In this document: piece by piece, positions 18,004-27,701 of the stretch
Layout: the number at the start of each line of letters is the position of its first letter
Position numbering within the stretch: position 1 is the stretch's first letter
Assembly (NCBI GenBank): GCA_019359175.1
Contig: JAHHHU010000012.1
Location: forward strand, 62,001 to 126,000
Source of the DNA: Phormidium tanganyikae FI6-MK23
GTDB taxonomy: Bacteria; Cyanobacteriota; Cyanobacteriia; Leptolyngbyales; Leptolyngbyaceae
DNA length: 64,000 nt
Reading direction: 5' to 3'
Notes under the pieces: generated by a model
Database searches by the model: none
The model's input: only the letters and a program-made list of their open reading frames with translations
Told to the model about the DNA's origin: nothing
Position numbers and translations under genes: made by a program

Positions 18004-20157
18004 CTAGCGCAACACAATTGCGCTCAATTCGCCTAGCTTGGGACTCCACCAGCCTTTTTCGGTCTGAAAGTAAACGACATCTTTATGTTTCGCATCACTG
18101 CGAGCCTTTGGATTAGAGCAGCGCAGTAGCAGTTTAGCTTGCCCCTCTTTCTGATAAGAATGCTGCTCTAAAGGCTTCCGGCAAACCGGACAGGGCGCAT
18201 CTGTTAATTTTGGCTTCAGCGGCTCGGTTTGAGCTAATTTTGCTTGTGGAGCTTCCCATCGCTTGCTGTACTCTGACCAAAACAGCACCACATCCGCACA
18301 TCCTTCAACACACTTGAGGAAATACTTCTTTTTGACTTTGGCGCTCTTAATCTTTGCCAGTGGCTTCTGACAGCTTGGACAGCGAGTTCTCGAAGTTTCA
18401 AACTGCTTCTCAGTGCGAGGGGCAGGAGTCGAACTTAGATGCTGGGGTAATACTCGTTCCGCTTTTAGCAAAGCAGGTTCAAAGTAAGTTTCGTTCCAAT
18501 CCGTTAGATAGTGCTGCCAGTTTTGCTTCCCCTCAGCAATTTCGTCCAGAGAGCGTTCCATCTGTGCCGTGAATGCAGATTGCAGCAGATCGGGAAGTGC
18601 ATCCACGAGAAAGAGATCGACTTCCAATCCTAACGCCGTGGGTTGCAGCACGCCTTTGAGGACTTCTACATAGTGCCGATCTTTCAAAGTGTGAATGGTT
18701 GGCGCATAGGTGCTGGGTCGCCCGATTCCTTGCCGCTCCATCACTTGCACGAGTTTTGGTTCGCTGTATCGGGGCGGGGGCTGAGTTTGCTTTGGTTCAT
18801 GAGCGGCTTGCGTTAGAGTCAACGGCTGATTCATTCGCACAATCGGTAACTCAGCATCAGCGCTTAAGTTATTCCAATATTTGCTGTAGCCTGCGAATTC
18901 GATCACTTGTCCTTTTGCTTGCCAAGAGATAGCTCCTGATTTTGTGAGAATGCGAGTCTGTCGCACTCGTGCAGGTTGACATTGAGAAGCGATCGCTCTT
19001 TTCCAGATCAGAACATACAAGGCAAAATCATCGCTTGATAGTTCAACTTTTAACTGAGCCGAAGCGCGATTGATATCAGTGGGGCGAATGGCTTCGTGTG
19101 CTTCCTGCGATCCTTTGAGCTTGCGATGGCTCGTTGTTTTCGTAGGTACATTAGTTGGATCATGGTCAATTAACCATTGTCGGGCTGCTTCTCGATACTC
19201 TGGGCTGAGTTCGATACTATCGGTTCGCATATAAGTGATGTGTCCCGCTTCGTAGAGCGACTGTGCCACCTGCATTGTTTTTTCCGGGCTAAATTTCAGC
19301 CGTGATCCTGCGGCTTGTTGCAGCGTGGAAGTGACAAAAGGCGGCGGTGGAGTGCGATTTACGACTTTGCCTTCGATCGAGACAACTTGATGCGGAAAGG
19401 CTTGAGCTTGCTGAACAAGGCGATCTGCTTCGGCTTGATTCAGTACCCGCGTTGATTCGGGCATTGCTCGATCGCTGATTGAGGTCGCATCATCGACGGG
19501 TGCGGCTTCTGATTCTGGGGTTGCTGAACCTTGATAAAAGGCGCGAAAGCCTTCTGCATAATCGACAAACACACTCCAATAGTTCTGCGGCACAAAGGCT
19601 TCGATTTGGCGTTCTCGATCGCATAATATGTGTAAGGTTGCGCTTTGGACTCGCCCCATTGACTTTGCTCCGTTCTGCAACTTCCAGAGCAGCGGAGAGC
19701 CTTTGTATCCGACGAGCTTATCGAGAACAGTCCGGCACAGTCCAGCATCTACGATGTTTTGATTAATTGTTCTCGGATGTGCGATCGCTTTTTTAACTGC
19801 TGCCGCAGTGATTTCGCTGTAAACGACCCGCTGAGGCTGTTTGAGATTCAAAGCTTGCTGAAGATGCCATGCGATCGTTTCACCTTCTCGATCGTCATCA
19901 GTTGCTAGCACAACAGTTTTGACTTGTTGTACCGCAGATTTAAGTTGAGCGATCGTTTCTTTTCCGCGAGTTCCTCTCGGCACAAATCGACAGCGCACTG
20001 TAGATCCGGTTAGATCGAATCCTAAACTATCTATGCCGTCGTTTGCGAGTTCTCGCAGATGTCCCATGCTTGCTCGAACGAGCCAATCTGATCCCAGGAT
20101 TTGGCTTAACTTTTTAACTTTGCCGGGACTCTCGACGATTAGGAGTTTGGTAGGCAT
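18004..20157 (-). CDS. topA: Type IA DNA topoisomerase, short form
   Basis: A 717-residue topoisomerase I that relaxes negative supercoils through a 5'-phosphotyrosine intermediate. The Toprim domain is at the N-terminus (KLLIVESPGKVKKL and VLATDDDREGETIAWHL). The active Tyr309 lies in GHITYMRTDSIEL. GRPSTYAPTI marks the fourth domain. Two C-terminal zinc-ribbon-like modules remain. The first has four Cys, while the second (CPVC...RCSNPK) shows only three, so it looks degraded. I recall the main cyanobacterial TopA as longer, so this could be a second paralogue (inference). I chose ATG 20157 over the adjacent GTG 20160. Confidence 0.93.
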   Translation of the reverse strand: MPTKLLIVESPGKVKKLSQILGSDWLVRASMGHLRELANDGIDSLGFDLTGSTVRCRFVPRGTRGKETIAQLKSAVQQVKTVVLATDDDREGETIAWHLQQALNLKQPQRVVYSEITAAAVKKAIAHPRTINQNIVDAGLCRTVLDKLVGYKGSPLLWKLQNGAKSMGRVQSATLHILCDRERQIEAFVPQNYWSVFVDYAEGFRAFYQGSATPESEAAPVDDATSISDRAMPESTRVLNQAEADRLVQQAQAFPHQVVSIEGKVVNRTPPPPFVTSTLQQAAGSRLKFSPEKTMQVAQSLYEAGHITYMRTDSIELSPEYREAARQWLIDHDPTNVPTKTTSHRKLKGSQEAHEAIRPTDINRASAQLKVELSSDDFALYVLIWKRAIASQCQPARVRQTRILTKSGAISWQAKGQVIEFAGYSKYWNNLSADAELPIVRMNQPLTLTQAAHEPKQTQPPPRYSEPKLVQVMERQGIGRPSTYAPTIHTLKDRHYVEVLKGVLQPTALGLEVDLFLVDALPDLLQSAFTAQMERSLDEIAEGKQNWQHYLTDWNETYFEPALLKAERVLPQHLSSTPAPRTEKQFETSRTRCPSCQKPLAKIKSAKVKKKYFLKCVEGCADVVLFWSEYSKRWEAPQAKLAQTEPLKPKLTDAPCPVCRKPLEQHSYQKEGQAKLLLRCSNPKARSDAKHKDVVYFQTEKGWWSPKLGELSAIVLR

Positions 20158-20174
20158 CACTCAGCACAAGCAAG

Positions 20175-20350
20175 ATGGGTTTAACGCAAACTCGATGAGA
20201 TATTTCGCTTCGATTGCAGCCTTGGAAAGCCCCTAAATTGCCATTCTGGGGGACTTTGAACCGGAAGTCTTGGCTTGAAGTCCCCCAGAATGGGAATTTA
20301 GGGGGCAGAAGCCGACTGAAACGAAGCAAAGACTTGTCGAATTCACGTTG
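20175..20350. repeat. Palindromic dispersed repeat, copy 1
   Basis: The core is an almost perfect hairpin. Arm 20229-20256 (gcccctaaattgccattct then gggggactt) pairs with 20278-20306 around the loop tgaaccggaagtcttggcttg. The outer flanks are also inverted imperfectly: ...aacgcaaactcgat on the left and tcgaattcacgtt on the right. The whole unit is about 175 bp and looks MITE-like. A second copy lies at about 22630-22820, in opposite orientation as judged by its flanks. It contains no open reading frame of interest. Confidence 0.8.
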
Positions 20351-20407
20351 ATTTATTCAATATAAACCATATGTACTATTTCAAAATGGCAATTTGAAAT
20401 AGCAGAG

Positions 20408-22591
20408 CTATTGTGGCGATCGAATTACTCCCCCTTCAACTGGAATCACCCCACTGCCGGAAAAGGGTTCAGTGCTGCCTCGATTCCAGTTAAAATCGCT
20501 GATTTCAAAGCCCACTGATCCCAGTTGTTGCACGGGATTGTATCGCAGCGAAACCCCGTAAGAACGGCGTTTGTACTCTAAAAAGTAATCGGTGCTGATT
20601 TCTCGCCCATTTCCGACGTTATAAGCAGTTTGAAACCCGATGCGAAAAGGGCCGTAAATCTGTTGAGTAATTCCAGCGTAGAGAATGCGATCGTCAGCAA
20701 TGCGATCAAACAAAAATGGCGATAATCCCGATCGGAATGCTTGCGAATAAGTGATGTTAAATGCGGTGTAGTCCAAAAATGGACGAGAAAAGTGCCCAAA
20801 CTGACCGACTAAACTCACTGCTCCACTAATACTATTTTGATTGTCTCCATTGCTGTAGGAAGTTCCCACACCTGTGACACCGACCGCAAGTGCAACAAAA
20901 GGACGAATCGGAGTCGGAGAATAGCGCAATCCTTGGTCGGGCGTAGCAGGTAATGGGGTTCCTTGCCAAAGTGAAAACGCGCGACTTAAAGCAGCACTCG
21001 CTTGAAAGCGTCCTAAACTGATGCGATTGTTCGATCGAACCGGATCAAGCAAATCCAGACGATCTGTTTCTGCATTGACGTATTGATAGCCGACTTGATA
21101 GCTAAGATTGATTCCAGTGTTTCCGATCGGGACAATCGGAGAGAAAAACAGCGCCCCAATGCTGCTTTGAATGTCTTGAAAACCGAGCGAGTTATTGAAT
21201 AAGCGATCGCGGTAACTGGCTTCTAAACTCAGTGTGTGAGTACCAATCAACTGTTGCGCCCGCAAACTTCCACGCAGCGTATCTTCTAGCCGACTTAAAT
21301 CTAAGCTCGTTAAGACTCCATCTCCACGAATGACGGTTCGAGGGGTGATTCGAGCGGATAAACGGCTTCGGAGTCCAAATAAATTCGCAATGTTGCTGCG
21401 ATCTTGGAATGCTCTTTGCACAAAGAATTGAGGCGTGACGGTGAACTCGATCGGAGATTGCGGCAAGATATTAATCTCGCGTTCCACAAAGACCCCGCCG
21501 CGATCTGATCCATCAAATCCGAAGTTAAACAAAGCAGGCGATCGCTGATTTCGATCCAGCACGATCGTTCGACTCGGTAACGGCAGCGTAAACCCTTGAT
21601 CAAAGACCAATCGATTTCGAGTCGTCCGAATCTCGTCTCGCAGTGGAGAAACTCTTCTTAATTCAGCGCGATCGGCTCTGAGTTCTAGTTCTGGTGGCGA
21701 AAATGGATCATTTGTAATCCGAATGTTATTCGCCTGAAAGCCTTCTGGGTAGAACGCGATCTGCTCGGCTTCAAACCGCAATCGTCTTACCGTTCCGCCT
21801 GCTTGAGACGCACCGGGTATTCCGCTCGGATTCTGCTGCGAACCTACAATCAGCCGCGCCCCCCCCGCCTGAGAAACATTATTTTGAGTTGCTAAAGCTC
21901 GATCGCCGACTGACCCAACCGGAACAACTCCTGCTGTAATATTGGTCGGCAAATTCGGATTCAAGTCCGTCCCGGCAGTTGGAATAAAAATCTCGCCGCT
22001 TGCTTGTCCGATCGTTCCTTCTTCTTGAATCAAGTTGTAGCGAAATCGCTGTCCCCGTAGAACTTGATCGCCTCTGGTCAGCGTGACGTTTCCTTCTGCA
22101 ACAGTAAGCCGATTGACCAAATTTACCTGTAAACGATCTCCTGTCAGCAATGCGCCCCGAAACCGCAGCGAAACGCGACCTTCAGCCGTAAAAATCTGGC
22201 GAAACTGATCGTAGTCTTGTCGATCGGCTTTGAGTTCTAGAATGCCCTCGTTAGTCAGTTGTCCAGTTGGGATATTGCTTGGAGCGGGGATCGGAGTTGG
22301 AACGGGGGTCGGAATTGGAACGGGGGTCGGAATTGGAACGGGGGTCGGAACTGTGGCTGGGGGCAGGGGCGTTTGCGCGACAGGAGGAGAAGCGATCGCA
22401 AAATTCCATTCCGGCTCTGAAGCTGAGATCGATTCGGTTCCAGCTAAATCATTTGCTCGCTGTGAAGCGTTCTGCGACTCGATCGGCAGTTTTTCGGGCG
22501 GCGCAGGTTTAGCAAGATCGGCTTTGAGCGGGGATGCTTGGGCAGGCTGCACGATCGCAGGAAGGTCAGGAGGTGGAACCGAATAAGGCAT
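20408..22591 (-). CDS. DUF3769 outer-membrane protein (LptD-like)
   Basis: A 727-residue protein of the DUF3769 family, the cyanobacterial counterpart proposed for the LPS-assembly protein LptD. It has an N-terminal Pro-rich region (about residues 1-115), then an OstA/LptA-like beta domain (LELKADRQDYDQ, FTAEGRVSLRFRG, LRFEAEQIAFYPEG and NNIRITNDPFSPPE). A long C-terminal beta-barrel of alternating strands with aromatic girdles follows. No cleavable signal peptide is visible after ATG 22591 and an in-frame TAA lies just upstream, so the export route is unclear. It is bracketed by two copies of a palindromic repeat. Confidence 0.85.
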   Translation of the reverse strand: MPYSVPPPDLPAIVQPAQASPLKADLAKPAPPEKLPIESQNASQRANDLAGTESISASEPEWNFAIASPPVAQTPLPPATVPTPVPIPTPVPIPTPVPTPIPAPSNIPTGQLTNEGILELKADRQDYDQFRQIFTAEGRVSLRFRGALLTGDRLQVNLVNRLTVAEGNVTLTRGDQVLRGQRFRYNLIQEEGTIGQASGEIFIPTAGTDLNPNLPTNITAGVVPVGSVGDRALATQNNVSQAGGARLIVGSQQNPSGIPGASQAGGTVRRLRFEAEQIAFYPEGFQANNIRITNDPFSPPELELRADRAELRRVSPLRDEIRTTRNRLVFDQGFTLPLPSRTIVLDRNQRSPALFNFGFDGSDRGGVFVEREINILPQSPIEFTVTPQFFVQRAFQDRSNIANLFGLRSRLSARITPRTVIRGDGVLTSLDLSRLEDTLRGSLRAQQLIGTHTLSLEASYRDRLFNNSLGFQDIQSSIGALFFSPIVPIGNTGINLSYQVGYQYVNAETDRLDLLDPVRSNNRISLGRFQASAALSRAFSLWQGTPLPATPDQGLRYSPTPIRPFVALAVGVTGVGTSYSNGDNQNSISGAVSLVGQFGHFSRPFLDYTAFNITYSQAFRSGLSPFLFDRIADDRILYAGITQQIYGPFRIGFQTAYNVGNGREISTDYFLEYKRRSYGVSLRYNPVQQLGSVGFEISDFNWNRGSTEPFSGSGVIPVEGGVIRSPQ
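22296..22349. repeat. Three tandem 18-bp units within the LptD-like gene
   Basis: The unit RTTGGAACGGGGGTCGGA is repeated at 22296-22313, 22314-22331 and 22332-22349. The second and third are identical and the first differs at one base. On the coding (minus) strand they encode PTPVPI repeats in the proline-rich linker. Copy number could vary by slippage. Confidence 0.85.
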
Positions 22592-22629
22592 ATCTTAAAA
22601 ATCTGACTCGAAGCTGAGAGCAGGGAACC

Positions 22630-22820
22630 GCATAGGCACTTTAGCGTGGATTCGATAAGGCGATGCACTTCGTTTCGGTCGGCTTCTGCCCCCTAAGTCC
22701 CCCAAAAATGGGGGACTTTGAACCGGAAGTCTTGGCTCGAAGTCCCCCATCTTGGGGGATTTAGGGGGCTTCCCGGATTCACAATCGAAGCGCTCTATCT
22801 CTGTCGAATTCACGTCACTT
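22630..22820. repeat. Palindromic dispersed repeat, copy 2
   Basis: Its core arms are 22688-22718 and 22740-22769, around the same loop as copy 1 (tgaaccggaagtcttggct). Its left flank (cttcgtttcggtcggcttctg) is the reverse complement of the right flank of copy 1. Its right flank (caatcgaagcg...tgtcgaattcacgt) resembles the reversed left flank of copy 1. The two units therefore form an inverted pair around the LptD-like gene. This copy and a terminator are all I see in the 325-bp gap between the LptD-like gene and psbI. Confidence 0.8.
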
Positions 22821-22867
22821 TAGCGGATTGACGGGAATTTAAGCAAATTGATTCCAAGGATTTCGAT

Positions 22868-22890
22868 AAAAAAAGGGCAGACCTCTGCCC
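22868..22890 (-). terminator. Rho-independent terminator of psbI
   Basis: On the minus strand GGGCAGAGGTCTGCCC forms a 7-bp GC-rich stem followed directly by seven T residues (the A run 22868-22874). It lies 27 bp after the psbI stop. A second small hairpin (GTTCTCGT/ACGAGAA, 22894-22911) precedes it. Confidence 0.85.
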
Positions 22891-22916
22891 TCGCGTTCTC
22901 GTAACACGAGAATCGA

Positions 22917-23033
22917 TTATTCTAAGTCGCGACGGTTGGGATTCCGTGCAGGGTCGTTTGAAAGGAATCCGAAGACGAATAAGCCAACAAAAAAGGCGAC
23001 GGTGATATAAACAATGACTTTCAGCGTGATCAT
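22917..23033 (-). CDS. psbI: Photosystem II reaction-centre protein I
   Basis: A 38-residue protein with one membrane helix, bound beside D1/CP43 in the PSII core. The translation reads [19 protein letters not shown], then [19 protein letters not shown], which matches the PsbI pattern MxTLKxxVYxxVxFFVxLFxFGFLSxDPxRNPxRxDxE from end to end. A GGAG lies 11 bp before the ATG and a strong terminator follows. It has its own transcription unit, 71 bp from the upstream hypothetical gene. Confidence 0.97.
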   Translation of the reverse strand: MITLKVIVYITVAFFVGLFVFGFLSNDPARNPNRRDLE

Positions 23034-23104
23034 GCGAATAACTCCAAAGGCAATGGCGGATATTTTGCGAATCGTCCTTTTATCTTACAGGAGTGGGATC
23101 GTTT

Positions 23105-24583
23105 TTAATTGCCGCGATCGAGCCATCGCCACAGGATGACGAACCGCTGTTCGATCCACAAAACGCCAGAATCGAGCCATCTCAGAATTTTTTGCCACGG
23201 GGTTAAGACATATTCGACGTGAGTTGCAGGAGTCTCGATCCAGTCAAATGCAGTTTCGACATCAAAGCGTTCTGGAACTTCGACACTAAGCGCGTTTGTC
23301 TGAGTTGACGTGATTTCAACCGCATCGAATTCGGTTGTGACGAACTCCGATCGAGGTTGAGTCACGAGGTCTGAGCGTGGAACCACGATCGAGGTTTTTT
23401 GTCGCACGACAATTTCTGCTTTTGGTTTTTGCCGAGTGACGATCGCGCCTGTAAGCTTTCTCAAATATTCGCGAATTCGCTGACGCAAGGAGGGCGCGAA
23501 AGAGAACGATCGAGTTTCGCCAAATCCGACAGCGGTTCCTTCTAAAATCAAATGTTCCCGTGTGAAAGGCGATCGAGCCGTTCGCCCCGACATTTTTGGA
23601 TTCAATCGCTGCGAGAATCCTAACCACGGAGAGGATTCGGCGGTTCCTGACAATGCGCTTTGAGTCGGTGCGAATTGAGTGCGCTCTCCGAAAAAGTAGT
23701 GAATTGCAGCCCAGATCAACGGTTCAAGATCGGAAAAGCTGGGAAGTTGAGCAAACCAAGCGGTGATATTTCTGGGGCTAGGAGGTTTTGGAATTAATGT
23801 TCCAGGATTCCAAGCGGAAAGCGGTACAGAAGGAACGAACCAATCAAGTTCACTTGGTTGTGAAACCAGTTCTGCTTCTTGGAATAGATTAACTGCGATC
23901 GCGACTGGGCTTGCCTGAATCCATGCCATCAGTTGTCGAAACACTCGAATCGGCGGCAGTAAAGTTTCTCGATCGTCGGGCAATGCGAGCGGTGCAGATT
24001 TAAGATACAGCTTACGTCGCCATTGCCAATATCGCGCCAGTTCTAATCGGATTCGATGTTCAATTTGTCGCTGTTGTTCGGGCGTGAGAATATCGAAAAC
24101 AACGTTGCCATCAAGAATCAAAACGATTTTGTGAGTATCTACGGCACAAGCGATCGCTTGAATTTGATATGGATTCGATGCGATCAAATCTTCATTGTCT
24201 CGATGCCGCAAAAATCGCCCAATCAACACCAGCGGATAACGTTCTCTCAGAACAGGCAAATTTCCGCCGCTGACCAATGCCCGTTTCACCGCAGTCAGAA
24301 CGTTCTGAATCGGGGCATCACTTAAATTCGTTTCGGGATCAATTGTGATTTCTTCTCGACTCATCCTCAATCGCAATACCGCTTTCTCCACGGTTCGCCC
24401 AATCTGCCGTCCAATCGATCGCGTTCCCTGAAACGCCGCGTAAATCGGGTACAGCAAAATCTGAGTTGTCCAGATTGTGGTCACTTTGGCGTGTCGCAAG
24501 AGGGTTGCGGTACTGTCCGCGAGCTTCTGAGTTTGCCGCGTGACAAAGTTAAAAAATTGGCTTTGATAGCGTCGAGAAGTCAT
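23105..24583 (-). CDS. Conserved hypothetical protein upstream of psbI
   Basis: A 492-residue protein I do not recognise beyond a general resemblance to cyanobacterial hypotheticals. The N-terminal 75 residues are basic and amphipathic (RRYQSQFFNFVTRQTQKLAD), with a weakly hydrophobic stretch (about 35-55). The middle has an ordered alpha/beta region (LPVLRERYPLVLIGRFLRH, IQAIACAVDTHKIVLILDGN) and a short HRIRLELARYWQWRRKLYL helix. The C-terminus is acidic and ends with two Trp-rich helices (LTPWQKILRWLDSGVLW, WRWLDRG). No catalytic motif is apparent. It precedes psbI on the same strand, but the gap and psbI's own leader suggest separate transcription. Confidence 0.7.
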   Translation of the reverse strand: MTSRRYQSQFFNFVTRQTQKLADSTATLLRHAKVTTIWTTQILLYPIYAAFQGTRSIGRQIGRTVEKAVLRLRMSREEITIDPETNLSDAPIQNVLTAVKRALVSGGNLPVLRERYPLVLIGRFLRHRDNEDLIASNPYQIQAIACAVDTHKIVLILDGNVVFDILTPEQQRQIEHRIRLELARYWQWRRKLYLKSAPLALPDDRETLLPPIRVFRQLMAWIQASPVAIAVNLFQEAELVSQPSELDWFVPSVPLSAWNPGTLIPKPPSPRNITAWFAQLPSFSDLEPLIWAAIHYFFGERTQFAPTQSALSGTAESSPWLGFSQRLNPKMSGRTARSPFTREHLILEGTAVGFGETRSFSFAPSLRQRIREYLRKLTGAIVTRQKPKAEIVVRQKTSIVVPRSDLVTQPRSEFVTTEFDAVEITSTQTNALSVEVPERFDVETAFDWIETPATHVEYVLTPWQKILRWLDSGVLWIEQRFVILWRWLDRGN

Positions 24584-24626
24584 AAACTGGGGGACGATCG
24601 CATTTTCACCCCCTCATCATATCGGT

Positions 24627-27600
24627 ATGGCTGACGTTCTAGCTGCTTCTTTTGTTGAGCGTTTACGGAATCTGGTACAAGCAGATGCGATCGAGCATTG
24701 GTCGGTGTGCGAAGATTGCGCGATCGAGGACATTTCTACACAGTCGTTTACAAAAATCGAGCTAAACGAAAAGCGATATTTAGTGTGGGAAAAAGGGCAA
24801 AAAGTTCGCTGGTTCTATCAAGAGTTCGTCTTGCCTGAAGCGCTCAATGATTACCCACTGGCAGGATTAACGCTGAGATTGGCGTTAACTTGGTGGGCGG
24901 AATTTGCTGAAGTTTATGTGAACGGTGAGAAAGTTCAAGAAGGCGATTTATTTGATCATTCTTGTCGAATTATTTTGAGTTCTAATGTTATTTCAGATGA
25001 AAAAGTTGCGGTTGCAATTCGATTAGTAAGTCCGGGTCATGACATTGGCGGATTAATGAGATCGCGCTTAATCTATGAATCTGATTACAACGAAATTGAT
25101 CCGGGATTCGTTGCAGATGAATTAGAAGTAATCCAGAGTTATGTCGATGCGTTTGAGTTAGAAAAAATCGAAACTGAGTTTGATTGGTTGGTTAGCGATC
25201 GACAAAGATTCCACCAATCTCTAGAGTCCTTAAGAAATTCACTTCTACCGCTCAGTTCTCAAATCAAACAACACACAATCTTCTTACTCGGTCATGCTCA
25301 TTTAGATATGGCTTGGCTTTGGGATGTCGAGGAAACTTGGAGATCTGCAGAACGCACATTTGTTTCAGTTCTAAACTTACAAAAAGATTATCCTGAGCTT
25401 ACGTTCTGTCACACAACACCCGCATTGTTTGAATGGATTGAACAGAATCGACCAGAAATCTTTTCTCAAATTCAAGCACAAGTGAAAGCTGGAAAATGGG
25501 AAATCGTGGGCGGAATGTGGATTGAACCAGAGATGAACTTGATTAATGCAGAATCGATCGCGCGTCATCTCTTATATGGTCAACGTTACTGTCAAGAAAA
25601 GTTTGGTGAAATCTGTCGAGTTGCATGGCTCCCCGATACGTTTGGATTCAATTGGCAAACGCCGCAGCTTTTGAAACTTGCAGGAATCGATTACTTCGTC
25701 ACGCAGAAGCTTCGATGGAATGATACAACGCAATTTCCTTATGAATGGTTCAATTGGCAAGCACCGAACGGGAGCCAAGTTAAGAGTTTGATGTCATCCC
25801 CGATCGGGGAAGGAATCGAGCCGACCAAAATGGCGAAATTTACTTGGGATTGGGTGAAGAAAACGGGTCAACCTAACCCGCTATGGCTGTTTGGCGTAGG
25901 CGATCATGGCGGAGGCCCGACACGCGATATGTTGGAAATTGCGGAACGATGGAAGCGATCGCCTTTTTTCCCAAAGCTAGAATTCACGACTGCATTGAAC
26001 TATTTAGAAAGCCTAGAAGCTCCAAAAGACACTTGGAATGATGAGCTTTATTTAGAGTTTCATCGGGGTTGTTATACAACACATGGCGATCAGAAACGCT
26101 TCAACAGAAACGCAGAAGCCCAACTGTATAGTGAGGAAATGCGAGCATCTCTATCAGAAGCGTTAATAGAAACAGACTACTTTAAAACAGAATTCGAGGC
26201 AGCCTGGAAAATTCTTTTATTCAATCAGTTTCACGACATTCTACCAGGTTCATCAATTCAACAGGTTTATCAAACTGCGTCCATCAATCACCTCAACTTT
26301 GAGAAAATTCTTGATTTTGTTCATGGATTTGCGAAGATTGAGTTGGAGATTGCAGCTTCTGTTCGACCTCATCCAGAGGCTCGACTTGTTGTTGTTTCTA
26401 ACTCAGTAAATTGGGAAAGATCAGGACTTGCTAAAGCAAATGTGGTAAAGCCTGACTCAAATGAGCCGAACTGGGAGGTTTGCGACTTGAACGGAAAAGA
26501 GATTGCGGTTGGAGTCGAAAAATCTTGGCATACTAGAGCTAAATCTTATATTTATGAGCATTTTTTCCAGGCAGAGAACATTCCGTCTGTTGGTTATCGC
26601 TGTTTCTGGGTTTATCCTAGTAAAGATTTATTAGCCAATGCGGAATCAACTTCTAAGCCAGATGATTTCGTTTTAGAAAACACATTCATTAAAGCGATCG
26701 TTGATCCTGAGACTGGCAACTTATCTAGCATCTTTGACAAGATACACGATCACGAAATTCTCAACGGACTTGGAAATGAACTTCAAGCCTTCCAGGACAG
26801 TGGGCAATACTGGGATGCCTGGAATATTGATCCAAATTATGCTGAACATCCTCTAGAATCGGTCAAGTTACTAGAGATTAACTATCAAAAATGGCAGTCT
26901 CTTATTCCTGCCATCGAAGTGAGACGAGCGTTTAGGGAATCAACCTTCAAGCAATGGTATTACTTAGAGCCTGATTCGCCTATTCTAAAAATTTACACAT
27001 TGGCAAACTGGAAAGAACGGCACGTTTTGTTAAAAGCTGCTTTTCCGCTTAATCTTGAGGCTGATTTCGCGACGTATGAAATCGCTGGAGGTGCAATCGA
27101 TCGCACATTACGCCCTAAAACTCAAGCAGAATTAGCGAAGTGGGAAGTTCCTGCGCTTGGGTGGATGGATATTAATGACGGTGAGTATGGCGTTAGTGTA
27201 TTGAGCGATTGCAAACACGGTTATGACTGCCAGCCTAATCAAGTGCGCCTGACCCTATTACGGGGTTCTGAATTTCCAGATCCAAGCGCTGATTTGGGTC
27301 AGCATGAGTTTACCTACGCCCTGTATCCTCATTCTGAAGATTGGAGAGCGGCACAAACGACACGAAAAGCTTACGAACTTTTGCAACCACTACAAACTGT
27401 GACGCTTGCTTACCCATCCGAAAATGGCACACTTCCCCCCGTCCATTCATTCCTCGATCTGCAATCTGAGAACCTAATTCTTTCCAGCCTAAAACAATCC
27501 GAAGACAATCCAGACGAGTACATTTTGCGCTGTTACGAGTGCCACGGAGAACCCGCAGAACTCAACCTAAAAGGCGACTTCGAGATCATTGAATCGCTTG

Positions 27601-27698
27601 ATCTGCTTGAACGTCCGATCGACATTCCCAATCAAATCCAACCCTGGGAACTTCGGACATACAAAATAAAAAAGAGGGCATCATCTGACACCCTCTAA
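24627..27698 (+). CDS. Alpha-mannosidase, glycoside hydrolase family 38
   Basis: A 1023-residue GH38 enzyme that removes alpha-linked mannose with retention. The N-terminal 200 residues form a galactose-binding-like beta domain. The catalytic domain starts with FLLGHAHLDMAWLWDVEETW, here in two Zn-binding steps (His223/His225, Asp227). The nucleophile Asp337 lies in WLPDTFGFNWQ. The NQFHDILPGSS motif gives the further His ligand at the domain end. A helical middle domain and C-terminal beta-sandwich follow. No signal peptide is seen, so it is probably cytoplasmic. It starts 43 bp from a divergent hypothetical gene and ends 3 bp before the psbN stop on the other strand. Confidence 0.94.
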   Translation: MADVLAASFVERLRNLVQADAIEHWSVCEDCAIEDISTQSFTKIELNEKRYLVWEKGQKVRWFYQEFVLPEALNDYPLAGLTLRLALTWWAEFAEVYVNGEKVQEGDLFDHSCRIILSSNVISDEKVAVAIRLVSPGHDIGGLMRSRLIYESDYNEIDPGFVADELEVIQSYVDAFELEKIETEFDWLVSDRQRFHQSLESLRNSLLPLSSQIKQHTIFLLGHAHLDMAWLWDVEETWRSAERTFVSVLNLQKDYPELTFCHTTPALFEWIEQNRPEIFSQIQAQVKAGKWEIVGGMWIEPEMNLINAESIARHLLYGQRYCQEKFGEICRVAWLPDTFGFNWQTPQLLKLAGIDYFVTQKLRWNDTTQFPYEWFNWQAPNGSQVKSLMSSPIGEGIEPTKMAKFTWDWVKKTGQPNPLWLFGVGDHGGGPTRDMLEIAERWKRSPFFPKLEFTTALNYLESLEAPKDTWNDELYLEFHRGCYTTHGDQKRFNRNAEAQLYSEEMRASLSEALIETDYFKTEFEAAWKILLFNQFHDILPGSSIQQVYQTASINHLNFEKILDFVHGFAKIELEIAASVRPHPEARLVVVSNSVNWERSGLAKANVVKPDSNEPNWEVCDLNGKEIAVGVEKSWHTRAKSYIYEHFFQAENIPSVGYRCFWVYPSKDLLANAESTSKPDDFVLENTFIKAIVDPETGNLSSIFDKIHDHEILNGLGNELQAFQDSGQYWDAWNIDPNYAEHPLESVKLLEINYQKWQSLIPAIEVRRAFRESTFKQWYYLEPDSPILKIYTLANWKERHVLLKAAFPLNLEADFATYEIAGGAIDRTLRPKTQAELAKWEVPALGWMDINDGEYGVSVLSDCKHGYDCQPNQVRLTLLRGSEFPDPSADLGQHEFTYALYPHSEDWRAAQTTRKAYELLQPLQTVTLAYPSENGTLPPVHSFLDLQSENLILSSLKQSEDNPDEYILRCYECHGEPAELNLKGDFEIIESLDLLERPIDIPNQIQPWELRTYKIKKRASSDTL

Positions 27699-27701
27699 TC
27701 T

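Noticed and set aside
22296..22349. Short CRISPR-like array
   Set aside because: The 18-bp units are directly adjacent with no spacers and encode a Pro-rich linker.
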